NCBI RefSeq assembly: GCF_910592395.1
Contig: NC_088320.1
Location: 7,378,001-7,442,000 of the forward strand
Direction of reading: 5' to 3'
Length of the DNA stretch: 64,000 nt
Origin: Lineus longissimus
Taxonomy: Eukaryota; Nemertea; Pilidiophora; Heteronemertea; Lineidae
Made by a program: the position numbers and the translations under genes
Shown here: piece by piece, positions 12,301 to 21,063 of the stretch
Layout of the letters: every line of letters begins with the position of its first letter
Numbering within the stretch: position 1 is the first letter of the stretch
The notes under the pieces: model-generated
The model's database searches: none
The model's input: the letters and a program-made list of their open reading frames with translations, nothing else
Told to the model about the DNA's origin: nothing

Positions 12301-12382
12301 GATCCTAATTCGGGGATGCAAGGGAAAACAGTTAACATCGGGTGCTGGTGCCAGAACATCTGAATCCGTTTGGAAAATCTGA
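9359..12382 (+). CDS. LRR type I membrane protein, copy 1 (short form, about 30 LRRs)
   Basis: Probable cell-surface recognition receptor; ligand unknown. The open frame gives 1007 residues from an exon that starts directly after TTTTTTTCCAG, a good 3' splice site, so the initiator Met should come from an upstream exon I could not find. In order: hydrophobic signal segment (about residues 9-21); LRRNT-like cap with a CxC...C cluster (80-90); 30 LRRs of 24-25 residues with the pattern GxFxGLxNLxxLxLxxNxIxxL (122-842); LRRCT with NPFHCNC...C...C (about 855-909); Ser/Thr/Pro-rich stalk; membrane span (about 960-984); 23-residue basic tail. No TIR or kinase domain is present, so signalling would need a partner. 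N-glycosylation sequons are frequent. It lacks the 440-residue module duplication of copies 2-4. Its first LRRs are divergent, while from about 11,270 it is identical to copy 2. Confidence 0.93.
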   Translation: MNGHVRCCLHITLVWLVVSVCTIESQGLPKTTPRKTSCNPQLNPWTQTRSYAVCSASSLADSISTLRTLDDEIEEVKITCTCLDYGVSECAPENLTEHSFPYVSNITGLTISNCNIVDIAPGAFRSLPNLLKLTLDQANIGVLPKQAFRGLGNLRTLGLVASGIESITPGAFTGLPNLSELSIKSNNFSVLMKKTFEGLSNLTYLGLSNNHIETVKRGAFQGLDNLTRLWLQGANMKVLTERSFEGLENIDALNLVKCGIEYITPGTFIGLVKLQKLLIDSNNITVLAKGTFKGLGNLKQLFPYNNRITSLKRGAFIGLDKLRNLWMPGNNVKVLTVGSFEGLKSLTKLTLDNNTIESITPGAFIGLANLQLLTINDNNMTVLTNGTFDGLGNLKHLHLFNTSITTLRQGAFLGLGNVTSISLIKNKLKVLPKWSFVGVDNLKLLDLSINNIRAMENGTFHGLGNVLELDLHSNEINGLTKGTFEGLYNLESLYLNWNKISELRPGVFIGGLRKLKNLLMRYNALNVLVEGSFDGLDNLRFLDVSECNIKMIEKGSFRGLGKLSKLYMGENKITTLTEGTFKGIPNLENLLLQQNNITAMRQGVFMGLAKLTSLTMASNSINVLPEGLFDGLHNLGWLKLSENDIQIIEKGSFRDLGMVAKLYLNGNQITSLAEGSFVGLSTLKILDLRESNVRTIEKGTFLGLRKLKYLYLKGNQITVLAEDMFVGIGNLQHLDLTESNIRVIEKGAFRGLRKLPRLDLTRNKITSLTKDTFKGLFNLNSLILRLNNITELRQGTFRGLAALKFLYLDNNRITAVAEDAFWGLTEVNDIDISSNKIATLASETFTRLDNLENVILLENPFHCNCALQGITSWFRANRDLMVHASRLKCAAPSEMLGKKVLKFHPSVFGCSPRTVSPQSVPRATEQQPAKESPSLQIYKTRSSPFTPSSSIIPPDSITQYVYYAAIAVSSVVIFSVFVALAILIRGCKGKQLTSGAGARTSESVWKI

Positions 12383-13171
12383 TAAGGAAAATTGCTCCTC
12401 CAGGGCTCCTGTGCGAAAACTACTCGGCCGATATCTTCCAAGCTTGAAGTTTCTTGTATCTTATTTCGGGACCCAAGATCGAGAATTTTTACATGTTAGA
12501 AACCATGGTTACGAACTAATTTTTTGTATGTTTTCATTTAGTACTTTCACGTAGTGCATTGATTTTGACATTTTCTCCTCTGTACTGCTTATTTCTGGAT
12601 GATGTATGATGAAAGCTTAAGATCTTTATTCATGTACATGTATACAATCATGTATCTCCGAATTGGAAAAAATCAGCCCCGTTTTCACGCAGCAGCCCAT
12701 TTACCCCAAGGACACTACACTGCCGCAGTTTTCTTGTTTCGGCCCGACCTTATAATAGTACTATACTGTTACAATAACTTTAGATCATGCATTCTGTGTT
12801 CTGTAATGTACACACATCATGCACATGGTAATCCATTTCATTTTATCATTTTACGACATGTTGTACTTGCTTCATCGAGAAATAGCATTCCGCGAATATG
12901 ACGTCACTGCAGCTGCTGCCCTCTATTTCCCCATCGCTGAATTACAGGCAATGTCGGACAAAATGCGATTTCGTAATGGATTCAGTCTTTCTAACTTGGG
13001 CAGTTAGATTCAATCTGGCACATGTCCGAGTGTTGGAAATACTACATAATTGTTCTGAATATTTCTCTCTCTGACTCTATGGTATCATTCATGCTAAAAA
13101 CAATGCAGGGTCAAAGATAATTTACTTTGGAATAAGCTCAAATGCGTAGAAACAAGTGTCGATGTCCGCCT
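12383..13171 (+). other. 3' flank or UTR of LRR copy 1
   Basis: No coding sequence is recognised between the LRR stop codon and the promoter-like block; it is probably 3' UTR. A full CRE palindrome TGACGTCA at 12899-12906 is followed by the E-box CAGCTG at about 12910. Both are retained in the other units, but since the whole flank is nearly identical, conservation alone proves little. Confidence 0.45.
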
Positions 13172-13229
13172 GTCACGTGACTAAAACGTCATCAATATCT
13201 TATGTAAATGATCTTGTGAGCTATAAATA
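13172..13229 (+). promoter_or_regulatory. Compact core promoter: CACGTG E-box plus TATA box (unit 1)
   Basis: GTCACGTGAC, a perfect palindrome containing an E-box, lies at 13172-13181. It is followed by a CRE half-like CGTCA and, at 13222-13229, TATAAATA. A start would be expected near 13250-13255. Just downstream (13262-13345) is an ATG-led 27-codon frame with no recognised features, then a 7 bp stem (AAGGGCC/GGCCCTT) and AATAAA at 13429. This could drive a very short transcript or a spliced gene whose exons I cannot define. Confidence 0.5.
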
Positions 13230-13428
13230 GTAACTTCGCGGCATGCTATTGCTTGAACAGGATGAAAATCTATCAAAACCATCATTATCACCGTGTTTGT
13301 ACAATGTATTTACTGCATATGTATTTGTCTTATTTCTCTTGTTAGCTGCTGACCATATTTTTAGTTTATTATCTTCTGTATCTCAAGTTAAGGGCCAATA
13401 ATACTCTGCTTCGGCCCTTTTCTTGGTC

Positions 13429-13434
13429 AATAAA
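13429..13434 (+). terminator. Poly(A) signal AATAAA (unit 1)
   Basis: A canonical AATAAA follows a small inverted repeat AAGGGCC...GGCCCTT at about 13390-13419. It is the first strong + strand poly(A) signal after the LRR stop codon and could end the LRR transcript, giving a 3' UTR of about 1.05 kb, or the short unit starting at the TATA box at 13222. Confidence 0.55.
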
Positions 13435-14533
13435 GATGCTAAACCTTATTCAATAATGTTATCTGGTGTATGTTTAATTTGTCGCTGGCTAAGATGAATC
13501 GGGATGAATTATGACAAAGGCCTACCTCTTGCCTGCTCCGACATACCCCATACAAACATGCAGACGGCCGCTTGTTGCTACTATTGGCTTGCAACTCCTG
13601 TTCTAATTTTCAAATCGTTGCTGACGCATCCGTGGTATTCCCTGCGTTATAGATGCTGACCATCGCACCAAATATCCTGGTCTTGGGTCGGCCAAACGAA
13701 CTCCAAGCATCCCAAAGTCACGTTCTTGATATGTTCTACTTACAAAATGACGGGCATCAAGCCGTAAGCGCTCACGGGACAATATAGCGCGATAGAGGCA
13801 CCAGATGCTGTCACTCTTTAGTGATGACAATGTTTAAAGAGTTTGGTTGTGTATGCCTAAACGCAATGACCCAACGCGCCGCGTAGCGGCAAAATAGCGA
13901 AGCTGGCGAAATATTAATAATGGGTCACCGTGATATCATTATGGACTTATAGCGCGATTATGGGGTTGTAACTATTTTGCTGTATAATTGTCACGAGGAA
14001 AGAAAAGCACGCGACCTAACGCCAACCTATTTATGTAAAGTTATAATCAGTAGGTATATAGTTCATGAAATGTTAATAAATAATCATTCCTTATCGTCTT
14101 TTGAGAGCATTTTTAATTGTAAAAAGTATATGCCTACGTCACAGAGTCTCTGCAAAGTAGTCTCTTGCAGCCAGGCCTTCTTCACTTATTAGTCTGGCGC
14201 AAGCCAGGCGTTCATTGTACCAGACCTAGACGATTTCCACCACAATGTATCCGGGCCAAAGAAACACTGCGCAAGATTACTTCGAGCTGGAGCTAAGAAC
14301 AGATTATGCTAATGAACATACTTCCACATTGAGTTTTCCCAGAATGGTGCATGTCGCGTGAAGCTACTTAGCCTAATACCATTTGGCCCCGCGTAGTGGC
14401 GCTGAGGCGGCCGCTGTGATCAAGAGAGTGGTTGAGTCACTCTATGTTATGACGGACCTAACCAAAATTGCTTACATTTTCGCATTGCAAAAATGAAAGA
14501 CCTAATACTGAAACCACATGTCTGTTGCCTGTG
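13435..14533. other. Intergenic, nothing recognised (unit 1)
   Basis: No supported gene. Small frames at 13603-13830 (-) and 13977-14192 (+) have no recognisable motifs. Two GC-rich islets with related cores, CGCGTAGCGGC near 13878 and CGCGTAGTGGCGC near 14390, stand out from the AT-rich surroundings. CTCTTTAGTGATGACAA near 13812 recurs in variant form near 14797, showing that older repeat fragments make up this stretch. Confidence 0.4.
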
Positions 14534-14670
14534 CATTAAGAGAGACTGGCATCATGCCTACTCTCTCTTAAAGCACAGTCAACATAGATTGGCATCATGC
14601 CCAGTCTCTCTTAAAGCACAGTCAACATAGATTGGCATCATGCCCAGTCTCTCTTAAAGCACAGTCAACA
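14534..14670. repeat. 43 bp minisatellite, three copies, palindrome-bearing (unit 1)
   Basis: GGCATCATGCC recurs at 14548, 14591 and 14634, exactly 43 bp apart. Each copy includes CAGTCTCTCTTAAAGCACAG. The first copy is preceded by TTAAGAGAGACTGGCAT, which is the complement of the following ATGCC-xx-TCTCTCTTAA, so the left end folds into a hairpin of about 16 bp. Confidence 0.9.
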
Positions 14671-14743
14671 GACACCAGTATACCCCCTCACACTCAGAAC
14701 CACAACGCCCACCGCTTCCGGATCCTGCCACCTTAATAGTTCT

Positions 14744-14895
14744 GGATACATGTTTTAAAGTATATGTCGAATAGGAGGAGGGTCCCCCCTCCCGACTCTT
14801 TAGCGATGACAACGTTTGAATAGTGTAGATGTGTGTGCCAAGATACATGTTTAACAGTATATGTAAGCGAAGAGGAGGAGGCTCCCCCCCCCCCC
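14744..14895. repeat. Diverged direct repeat pair with poly-C/(CA)n tract (unit 1)
   Basis: GATACATGTTTTAAAGTATA at 14744 and GATACATGTTTAACAGTATA at 14842 begin two copies of a segment of about 45 bp that each end in AGGAGGAGG and a C run. The second C run (14884-14895) leads into (AC)n and varies in length between units (about 12, 14, 18 and 9). Confidence 0.75.
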
Positions 14896-15367
14896 ACACA
14901 CACACACACTGCTTTGAAGGGGTACGCCGTTCGTAATTACTGGTGGTCCAGGAAAATAGAAATGCAGTTATTCACAATGCCGGAGAGCAGTAATTATGCC
15001 TCCGCATTGGCTGAAACTTAGTACATGTATTTATAGAGTTTGTATCCCTTTGACATTTTTACCCATTATCTATTTTCACAGTTTGACACTTTCAAATCCA
15101 ATTAAAAATTTCAAATTTAACGAACGGCGTAGGTCTTTAAATTTTATAGCACTTTAGTATCGATCGCCATCAAGTACCTTTTTTTACTGCCAGTGATTTG
15201 TCAGAGATGTAACGTATTGCAGTGACAGGTTGTACAGAAGCCACTGTCAATTCCGAGACGAATTTCCTCTGCTCAACGTTGCAATAATCCTTTTAAAAAA
15301 ATTACTTAAAATTCTTGCAAGTCGTGAGGAGTAACAGCTGCGAGCCAGGAATTTGGGTTGGAGACAC

Positions 15368-15375
15368 TATAAATA
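15368..15375 (+). promoter_or_regulatory. TATA box TATAAATA for the 54-residue peptide candidate (unit 1)
   Basis: TATAAATA lies 158 bp upstream of the candidate ATG at 15526. Between them is a 48 bp intron-like segment (15431-15478) with GTGAGT donor, CTAAC/CTGAC branch-like sites and a TTTTTTAG acceptor, which would be spliced from the 5' UTR. Confidence 0.45.
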
Positions 15376-15525
15376 TCGAAAACAACATGTACACTTGATA
15401 CATCCATTTTGCGTCAACCGAATTCTAACTGTGAGTATTATCTAACACTGACATATTGTTGAATTTGCAATTTTTTAGCAAAATGTTATTACAATCTTGA
15501 GCGTAAAGTCATTTTAAACACGAAC

Positions 15526-16246
15526 ATGCCGACACTTGCAGTATTTTCTATTTGTGTGTTTGTGTGTTCTTGTGACGTGTATACGCGACCTATCAGGACC
15601 CTTCACGGAAGAACGTAAGCTTTATTCAAGCGTATGCTGCGCGGTCATGACTAGAGATAGTGATGACTAGAGAATCAGGTCCATACTGTGCGGTATTCAG
15701 ACGCGCGTTTTTTGCAACAAATTTGCTCTCTTCATGGATCAAAATTGCGAACGAACTACGTAATCGTTTAATGTGTACTTATGACGTAATTATGCTGTGC
15801 CTTGATTGTTTTGGGCGTAATTCTGGACATTCCCAAGGTGGGTCCGCGCCCGTGCTCGTGTCCTTTTGATCGAGACCCTGTCGGAGCGCATTTATTGCTG
15901 CATTCGTCACATCCTGGAATGGGTCAATTAAGTTTATAATGAAAGTTAAGTCCATTAAAATATTGGATCACGTAAGTGTCCATTATAATAGGTAAGAAAA
16001 TCTGTCACCTAGTTCCTTTCGTCAACGATAAGTCGTTTGAAATAGAATCACATAATTGTTTTAGTTGATGAATGGTTATATCTTATGTTTATGCGTTACT
16101 GTATAGTTTGTGGAGTGTATCTGATGAATGTAAATGCGGTTTTAAAAGGGGAAATCCGTTGTTCTTCTAGCAAATCCATTTTTGGCTTGTCGGAGAATCC
16201 CAAAATTCCAGGACGGTTTGATGAACGAAAAATGTGTGTCAGATAG
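15526..16246 (+). CDS. Candidate two-exon gene for a 54-residue secreted peptide (unit 1)
   Basis: I do not recognise this peptide. Proposed exon 1 is 15526-15614: an ATG followed by a hydrophobic signal-like stretch (residues 4-16, LAVFSICVFVCSC), then DVYTRPIRTLHGR, ending at AAC|GTAAGC. Proposed exon 2 is 16171-16246, after TTGTTCTTCTAG; it stays in frame for 24 codons to TAG and contains IPGR and DERK. The two Gly-Arg motifs could be neuropeptide-type processing/amidation sites, but that is inference. Support: TATA box, a 48 bp 5' UTR intron, and both splice sites and frame kept in all four units. Against: the acceptor choice is mine (alternatives near 16391 and 16412 end quickly), and near-identity of the units limits the conservation argument. 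Confidence 0.35.
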
Positions 16247-16909
16247 AATTTTATGCGAATTATATATTTTTCTGGTAACGAATTCAGCTAAACAATTGTA
16301 ACGAATGATTGTATAGTTTCTGGGCTGTTTTTGAAAAATGTTAAGGCCATTTTAAGGGGGAAAACCGTCATTTCTGACCCATTCTATTTTTAGCCTTTAT
16401 CGGTTTCCCCAGGCATGAGATTAGACAACAGATTCATTGCTAAATGGTATCAACAAGCCTACAGACCCCTCCTTCCACACCCACAACCAAAGCCACGCCC
16501 CTACGTGATCTCAGTCGCCGCCAGGCTTGTTAAGTAAACAGTCGACACATAATCTGGACACATTTTAATCCAAAATATTGTTCCTGTCTTTGATGGAGTA
16601 GACGCGTAAAATATTTAAAACCTGCGCTCGTCGAAACCATGCGACTCAACGCAACGCCTTTAAAGTTCTACCGTTGCTGCCATATTTTGAAACGAAAGAT
16701 CGATGTTCGTCGGCTTCACTCCATTTAATGCCTTTTTGTAACGTTTGACAAAATGTGAAAACCTGATAGCTCGCTTGTAAGTGACTCGTTTTCGATATAA
16801 TTTTTATGCTAGGTACTCCAAGCAATGAAACATCACTAATCATACGGGTGTTTGATTTGACGTACTTTTTAAGGTCAGAAAGATTAAATGGCTTAACATT
16901 TCTTTTTGG
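16247..16909. other. Intergenic, nothing firm (unit 1)
   Basis: AT-rich. A 40-codon + frame near 16415 is broken by TGA at its second codon in units 3 and 4, so it is not a conserved gene. A minus frame at 16646-16843 has no recognisable features. ATTAAA near 16883 could serve the upstream candidate as a weak poly(A) signal. Confidence 0.4.
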
Positions 16910-16910
16910 C

Positions 16911-16947
16911 TATATATTATAGCACGTTTTTTAACCAGCATCAGTTG
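16911..16947 (+). promoter_or_regulatory. TATA plus initiator pair upstream of the cysteine-rich peptide gene (unit 1)
   Basis: TATATATTA at 16911 is followed 30 bp later by TCAGTTG at 16941, which fits an initiator (start at the A of 16943). This is the spacing of a focused metazoan core promoter. It is 443 bp before the peptide ATG with other ATGs between, so use by that gene would need a spliced 5' UTR. A closer weak alternative is TTTTATTATG at 17331 with TCAACA at 17352. Confidence 0.35.
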
Positions 16948-17385
16948 TCTACGCAGTGAACATCATGGTCCCTGGCCTTTTCATTTTCAAATTGCCTTCG
17001 GTGTTGTTGAGGCTGTAGTCGACATATAACTTGATCAGGGTCGCAAGTTCGAATCCCGGTCGAGTTGTCCTAATTAAATGAAGCCAAGATGCGGATTCGA
17101 CACTTGCATTCATGTTTCAAGAAGACTGGTCGTCTATTGCCAAAGTATGACAGTAGATGGCTCACCTTAAATCGCCAAGCCAGCCCCCCCCCCCCCCCCA
17201 GGAAAACTGGCAGATCTGACATTATGTGTTGCCTCATCATGGTGGGTAGGGGAATTTTCATCCTTGCCCAAGTTATCCCTTTCAACTTAAGTAATCAGGA
17301 GTGGTTGCTCCCCTTTTCATCAAATTTCATTTTTATTATGTTCGCCCAGCGTCAACACTGATAAAACTTCCCCAACTATTCTACA

Positions 17386-18641
17386 ATGAAGGTGTTCGTA
17401 CTCCTCATAGTTGCTGCACTGTTGCTCACTGCTACTCAAGCGGGACTGAGCAAGAGAAGATACCCAACAAAGTGAGTACATGTTCAATCTTCGTAGTACG
17501 TGGCACGGAATCTGGGGAATTTCGGGCTAGGTCAATGCTTTGATTTACTGACTGTTTTCCCCCTAGATAATCAATACTTACGCCAATGAAAGGACAACCT
17601 CCTTTTAGTAATGTTAATAAACGTTGTGGTGTTTGATTCTTCTAACGATGATGTAATGTCGTCTACTTTATTATATGGACACACATTATATGCGTAACGT
17701 AACTCACCAATGACCAAAAAACTTTGGCTTTTTTTGTGATATATTTATTTTCAAAGGCCAGCATCTGCGCGCTGGTTAGAGCACCCTGCACTATCCAGGA
17801 GAGGAATCTCGGTGAGGTGGACGGCCTGACTTACATGCACAACTTTGTTGAGGGCTATTACCCAGGGGTGTCTGCCGTTGTTCCTTAACCATGGGTTCTC
17901 TTGAGGTTACCTTCAATTACCCAATTGCGTCTTCTTTAGTTTTCGGCGACTTGGCTTGCGTCCCAAGGCCATCTTCCCATGAGAGGCGTTTTAATATTTT
18001 CTAAATACACTTGCACAAAGCCCTGCTAACATTGAATCACACTCACGATGATGTGGTGTTCAGAAAGCCAGTGCCAAACCAGACTGCGGGACAAAGAAAT
18101 ATCTATCTCAACCTATACGTGATGCTACCAGTTACACGTACGGACGGCCTCTGTTAGCTTGGCAGGTTTCCGCCTTTCTGTTGACACAGAAGAATCCACC
18201 TCATGTAGACTTTTCTAGTAAACATGGTATAGAATTGGTGTAAGGATTGGGAAGACGCACTGAATGATCAGCATAATTGTTTGACCAGCTCTGTATATCT
18301 CATTAATGTTGTCATCTGCATTGTTTCATGTTTTAATTACAGAGGCCTGGTTTAGGGACAGTGGGGGTGATTCACATGTGATGTAGTGGTCAAGATATCT
18401 CACCAAAGCATGCCAAGTTCGGCAGGGCTCAAGTTTTTTTTATGAGCGATAAAAATACCTGATGTTGGAGGACGCCTGTGTTCACGTTGGTTTGGTATGT
18501 CTGTTCTCTGTAGTATATTATCCTTTTTTATATTTCAGTTGCCCAGACAGCGGTTGTGGCAAGTTGGCCGTCGGGTCGCAGTGCTTCAATAGCCCGTCCT
18601 GCAGCACGGGAAAATGTGAAGATAGCATTTGCGTTGAGTAG
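17386..18641 (+). CDS. Secreted six-cysteine peptide, two exons, copy 1
   Basis: Exon 1 is 17386-17471 and exon 2 18539-18641, joined in phase 2 across a 1067 bp intron (A|GTGAGT donor, TATATTTCAG acceptor). The product is 62 residues: a textbook signal peptide (1-19, ending TATQA), a short propeptide with a KRR processing site (23-25), and a mature domain with six cysteines at 30, 35, 44, 50, 55 and 60, spacing C-x4-C-x8-C-x5-C-x4-C-x4-C. The ATG has a good context (ACAATGA) and AATAAA follows the stop at 18706-18711. Even cysteine number and small size suggest a disulfide-stabilised extracellular peptide, such as a signal, defence or inhibitor peptide; I cannot assign a family. Exon 1 alone or exon 2 alone is too short to stand out. 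Confidence 0.82.
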
Positions 18642-18705
18642 AGTGAACTACCACGACGGGATGCATTCGTGACAATATTATTACACTCTTGATGTTAGCG
18701 CAAGC

Positions 18706-18711
18706 AATAAA
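18706..18711 (+). terminator. Poly(A) signal of cysteine-rich peptide gene, copy 1
   Basis: AATAAA lies 65 bp after the stop codon, the expected distance for a very short 3' UTR. Confidence 0.7.
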
Positions 18712-19658
18712 AATATTCTGATCAGAATTTCGTGCATTTTTGTACATACTCTATATCTCCGGAACCATAACACTATTATTGGCATTGAAAATTCGTTCCA
18801 ATACTCTAGACTCAACGATCTAACACCGGTTCATTAACTTGAGACATGACCGCCCCCAGCATAATACGCATTGAACAGATCCCATCTCGGTTGTGGCAAG
18901 ATGATGGAGATTGGTTGGCATTCGATACAGTGGTCTTCATTACTCAGCACTCGATGATTTTCTCCGGCCTGAAAGCTAATCATCGAGTGCTGACCCGGCG
19001 ACTCGGACCGCTCACTCAGTCGGTTTTTTTATCAGATCCATGGCTCCAGGAAGCACCTTACAAGTGCATCATTCCACATGGAAAGGATCGACGCATGGAG
19101 AGTTAACTCGGGTCAAATCGGAATCAACATCGGAAAAGCGTGATATTTCAGTCAAATTTTGAATTTTTCCTTTTTTTGCAATTTGGTGATGGAAACTACT
19201 CAAGGACGTAACTGGGCAGCCGACAGCTTGGTAATATTCCCCTTAACAATACCAATGGTCCTTTTATGAGATGAAAAAGTATCATCCTTGTATCTATCTG
19301 TTTCGTGATGGCACCAAATTTGGACGAATTTATGGAACCAATCTAGTTTGTTTGGGTTTTTTGCTTCAATCTACAATGTTTCACGCCCTTTAGAAAAAAA
19401 GGTTCAAAGAATTGGCTGTTAAAATTAATGATATTGATCAAAGTACCACTACATTTACATAACAAACATTCAATTGCTTATATTTAATGCGTTCATTTCA
19501 TTCTTTGAAGTACTTTTGATTCCATTTTTCGTCCTGCACAGACTGTGAAGTTTTTGATGTGTTCAGTAAATGTGTAAAAAAACAATTTGTTATCGATTGA
19601 AATTGATGTAAACTGTATACAATCATGTTGAATTGACATCGTTGCTTCGATTATTATA
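18712..19658. other. Spacer between peptide gene and RT remnant (unit 1)
   Basis: No supported gene. An 86-codon + frame (18846-19106) starts with ATG but resembles nothing I know, and it contains the perfect inverted repeat at 18944-18993, which is enough to explain its composition. Only two residues differ among units, but neighbouring non-coding DNA is equally similar. Confidence 0.4.
18944..18993. repeat. Perfect 16 bp inverted repeat, 18 nt loop (unit 1)
   Basis: TCAGCACTCGATGATT at 18944-18959 is exactly complementary to AATCATCGAGTGCTGA at 18978-18993. Pairing does not extend beyond the arms. It could be a cruciform, an RNA hairpin or a relic of a small element. Confidence 0.9.
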
Positions 19659-19958
19659 TCAAGTTGACCACGTGAATGCAGTTCTTGATAAACGTCTCCA
19701 ACGAGTGTATGAACGCGTAACAATGGATGGTTCCCATGCGATGTCTAGAGTGTAACATTTCATTACATTGAATGACATTCTCCAGTCAGCGCCCCATTTG
19801 ACGAGGTTGTCGACGTCCTCCTGCAATGCAAGCTGTTGGGCCACAGATCGTATAATCCTGTAGAGAATGTAGTCATCGGCAATAATATGGAATTGGTGAT
19901 ACTGATTTATGTAGGTCAGAAGTGAAGTAGGACAAGAAGTGGGCCAAGCCCTGTGCAC
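19659..19958 (-). pseudogene. Non-LTR retrotransposon reverse transcriptase fragment (unit 1)
   Basis: The minus-strand frame contains the RT catalytic-motif region as IADD (FADD in active members), followed by ILYRIIRS, a helix-like LQEDVDNLVKWGADWRMSFN and KC. This is the order seen in CR1/Jockey-type LINE RT just after the YxDD-equivalent motif. Homology appears to continue in a shifted frame (HTLVGDVYQELHS, about 19660-19710), so a frameshift is present. No 5' RT motifs, endonuclease or 3' tail are found: a short dead fragment. Confidence 0.72.
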
Positions 19959-21063
19959 TTGAGCACAACTGAGTCTAGAGTCCGAATCACAATTATCATC
20001 CCTAAATTCGCGTCATTGGCGCGATACCTAGGGCGTAGGTCGTGCGTATGTCACTTACACGAAACATAGAGAGATAAGCGCGAAGCACAACTTGCGCGTA
20101 CGTTGCGCGTCGTCAAAAGTGCGATTTAGGTCAGTTTTAACGAAGTGATCCAGTTTTAAACGGGAGTTTGTTGTGAGGCATCAAAGGCTTTTTAGAAGTG
20201 TCGGGAAGCCATCTCGTCTTGATTGTTGTTTTTCCTTGTTTGAGTAAGACCTGGAACGAGATTAGCCTTGGGATAAGAACTGTGACAGGTGTCATTGTGA
20301 TGTCTACATTCGTATCATCGGTTGGCGGTATGTTCGCATAAGTAGGAAGTTCTCAAACTATTCCCTTTTCGCATTTGCAACTGTTAGCAATAGTTAAAAT
20401 GATTCCGACGTTTTCCTTCTTGTTAGATTTTGATTGTGGGTAATTGTAATTCTGACGATTTTTATATGATCATAAGTGCTCATAATTATTGTGGCAAATG
20501 TTCTCATTCGCGTTATTTATCACTGATTGATGCGGGTTTGTTTTTGCCAACTGATTGTATCACGAGTGAATCTCAATTAATTGCAAAAGTACGTCGTCAT
20601 AGATTTACTTCACACAGGACGCAGTTGGCCTTGTTCATATAAGCTACTTATATTTAGTAGACGTGAGTGACTTTATGGATACTTCATGGTGATTGAACGC
20701 AGTGGGATACCAGATACAAACATGAAGGTATGTAACGCCCGTAACAAATAATCGAATGAATGTTAAAGGGGATAGTGGGGTGCGTTGAGGACTGCGGTAA
20801 ACAGAAGCCGAGAACCTGATGTGAACCCGCTGCCACCATGTGAAAGCCGTTCACCCTGTTTTGAAACTACATCAAGGCACACTAGATACTGCTAGAGTTT
20901 TTGATTATTGAAAATAAAGGTTTTGTGCTTTTTATTTTGGAGTGCAGTAAGATTAGCTCAATGAATAAGATACTCAAGAATGAAAAGTGTAGTGTGTTGA
21001 TGCTTTGGTTAGTCAGTTTTCAGACTTTGCCTAAAACTTGTAAAAAAACGTCCTTGCGTGAGA
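19959..21063. other. Intergenic, nothing recognised (unit 1)
   Basis: No gene supported. A GC-richer patch near 20025-20115 has repeated GCGCGT and GCGTAGGT words. Frames at 20430-20642 and 20901-21095 have no motifs. The boundary of the period is set arbitrarily by where the window begins. Confidence 0.4.

Larger units (their letters stand above)
1..21063. repeat. Tandem unit 1 of a four-copy array
   Basis: The first bases of the window match 21064 onward, 35308 onward and 50229 onward, so this is one period of a head-to-tail array. Relative to the 14,244 bp period, unit 1 has gained a 407 bp LTR-plus-target duplication and a 7,733 bp insertion, and lacks 1,320 bp of LRR coding sequence. 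From about 11,270 to 21,063 it is almost base-for-base identical to unit 2 at a constant offset of 14,244. Upstream of that point it differs from units 2-4 by scattered substitutions, by eye about 2-3 percent. Confidence 0.95.

Noticed and set aside
12313-12382. Cytoplasmic TIR or other signalling domain on the LRR receptors
   Set aside because: Only 23 residues follow the membrane span before the stop, in all four copies.
14654-14905. Minus frames rich in Gly/Pro across C tracts
   Set aside because: Low-complexity poly-C; length varies between units and shifts the frame.
16415-16537. 40-codon proline-rich + frame in units 1 and 2
   Set aside because: Second codon becomes TGA in units 3 and 4; not conserved.
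17030-17075. Intact tRNA gene
   Set aside because: Only a B-box-like segment; no acceptor stem, anticodon arm or A box at proper spacing.
18846-19106. 86-codon + frame, present in all units
   Set aside because: No recognised domain or signal; contains the inverted repeat; conservation is no greater than in neighbouring non-coding DNA.
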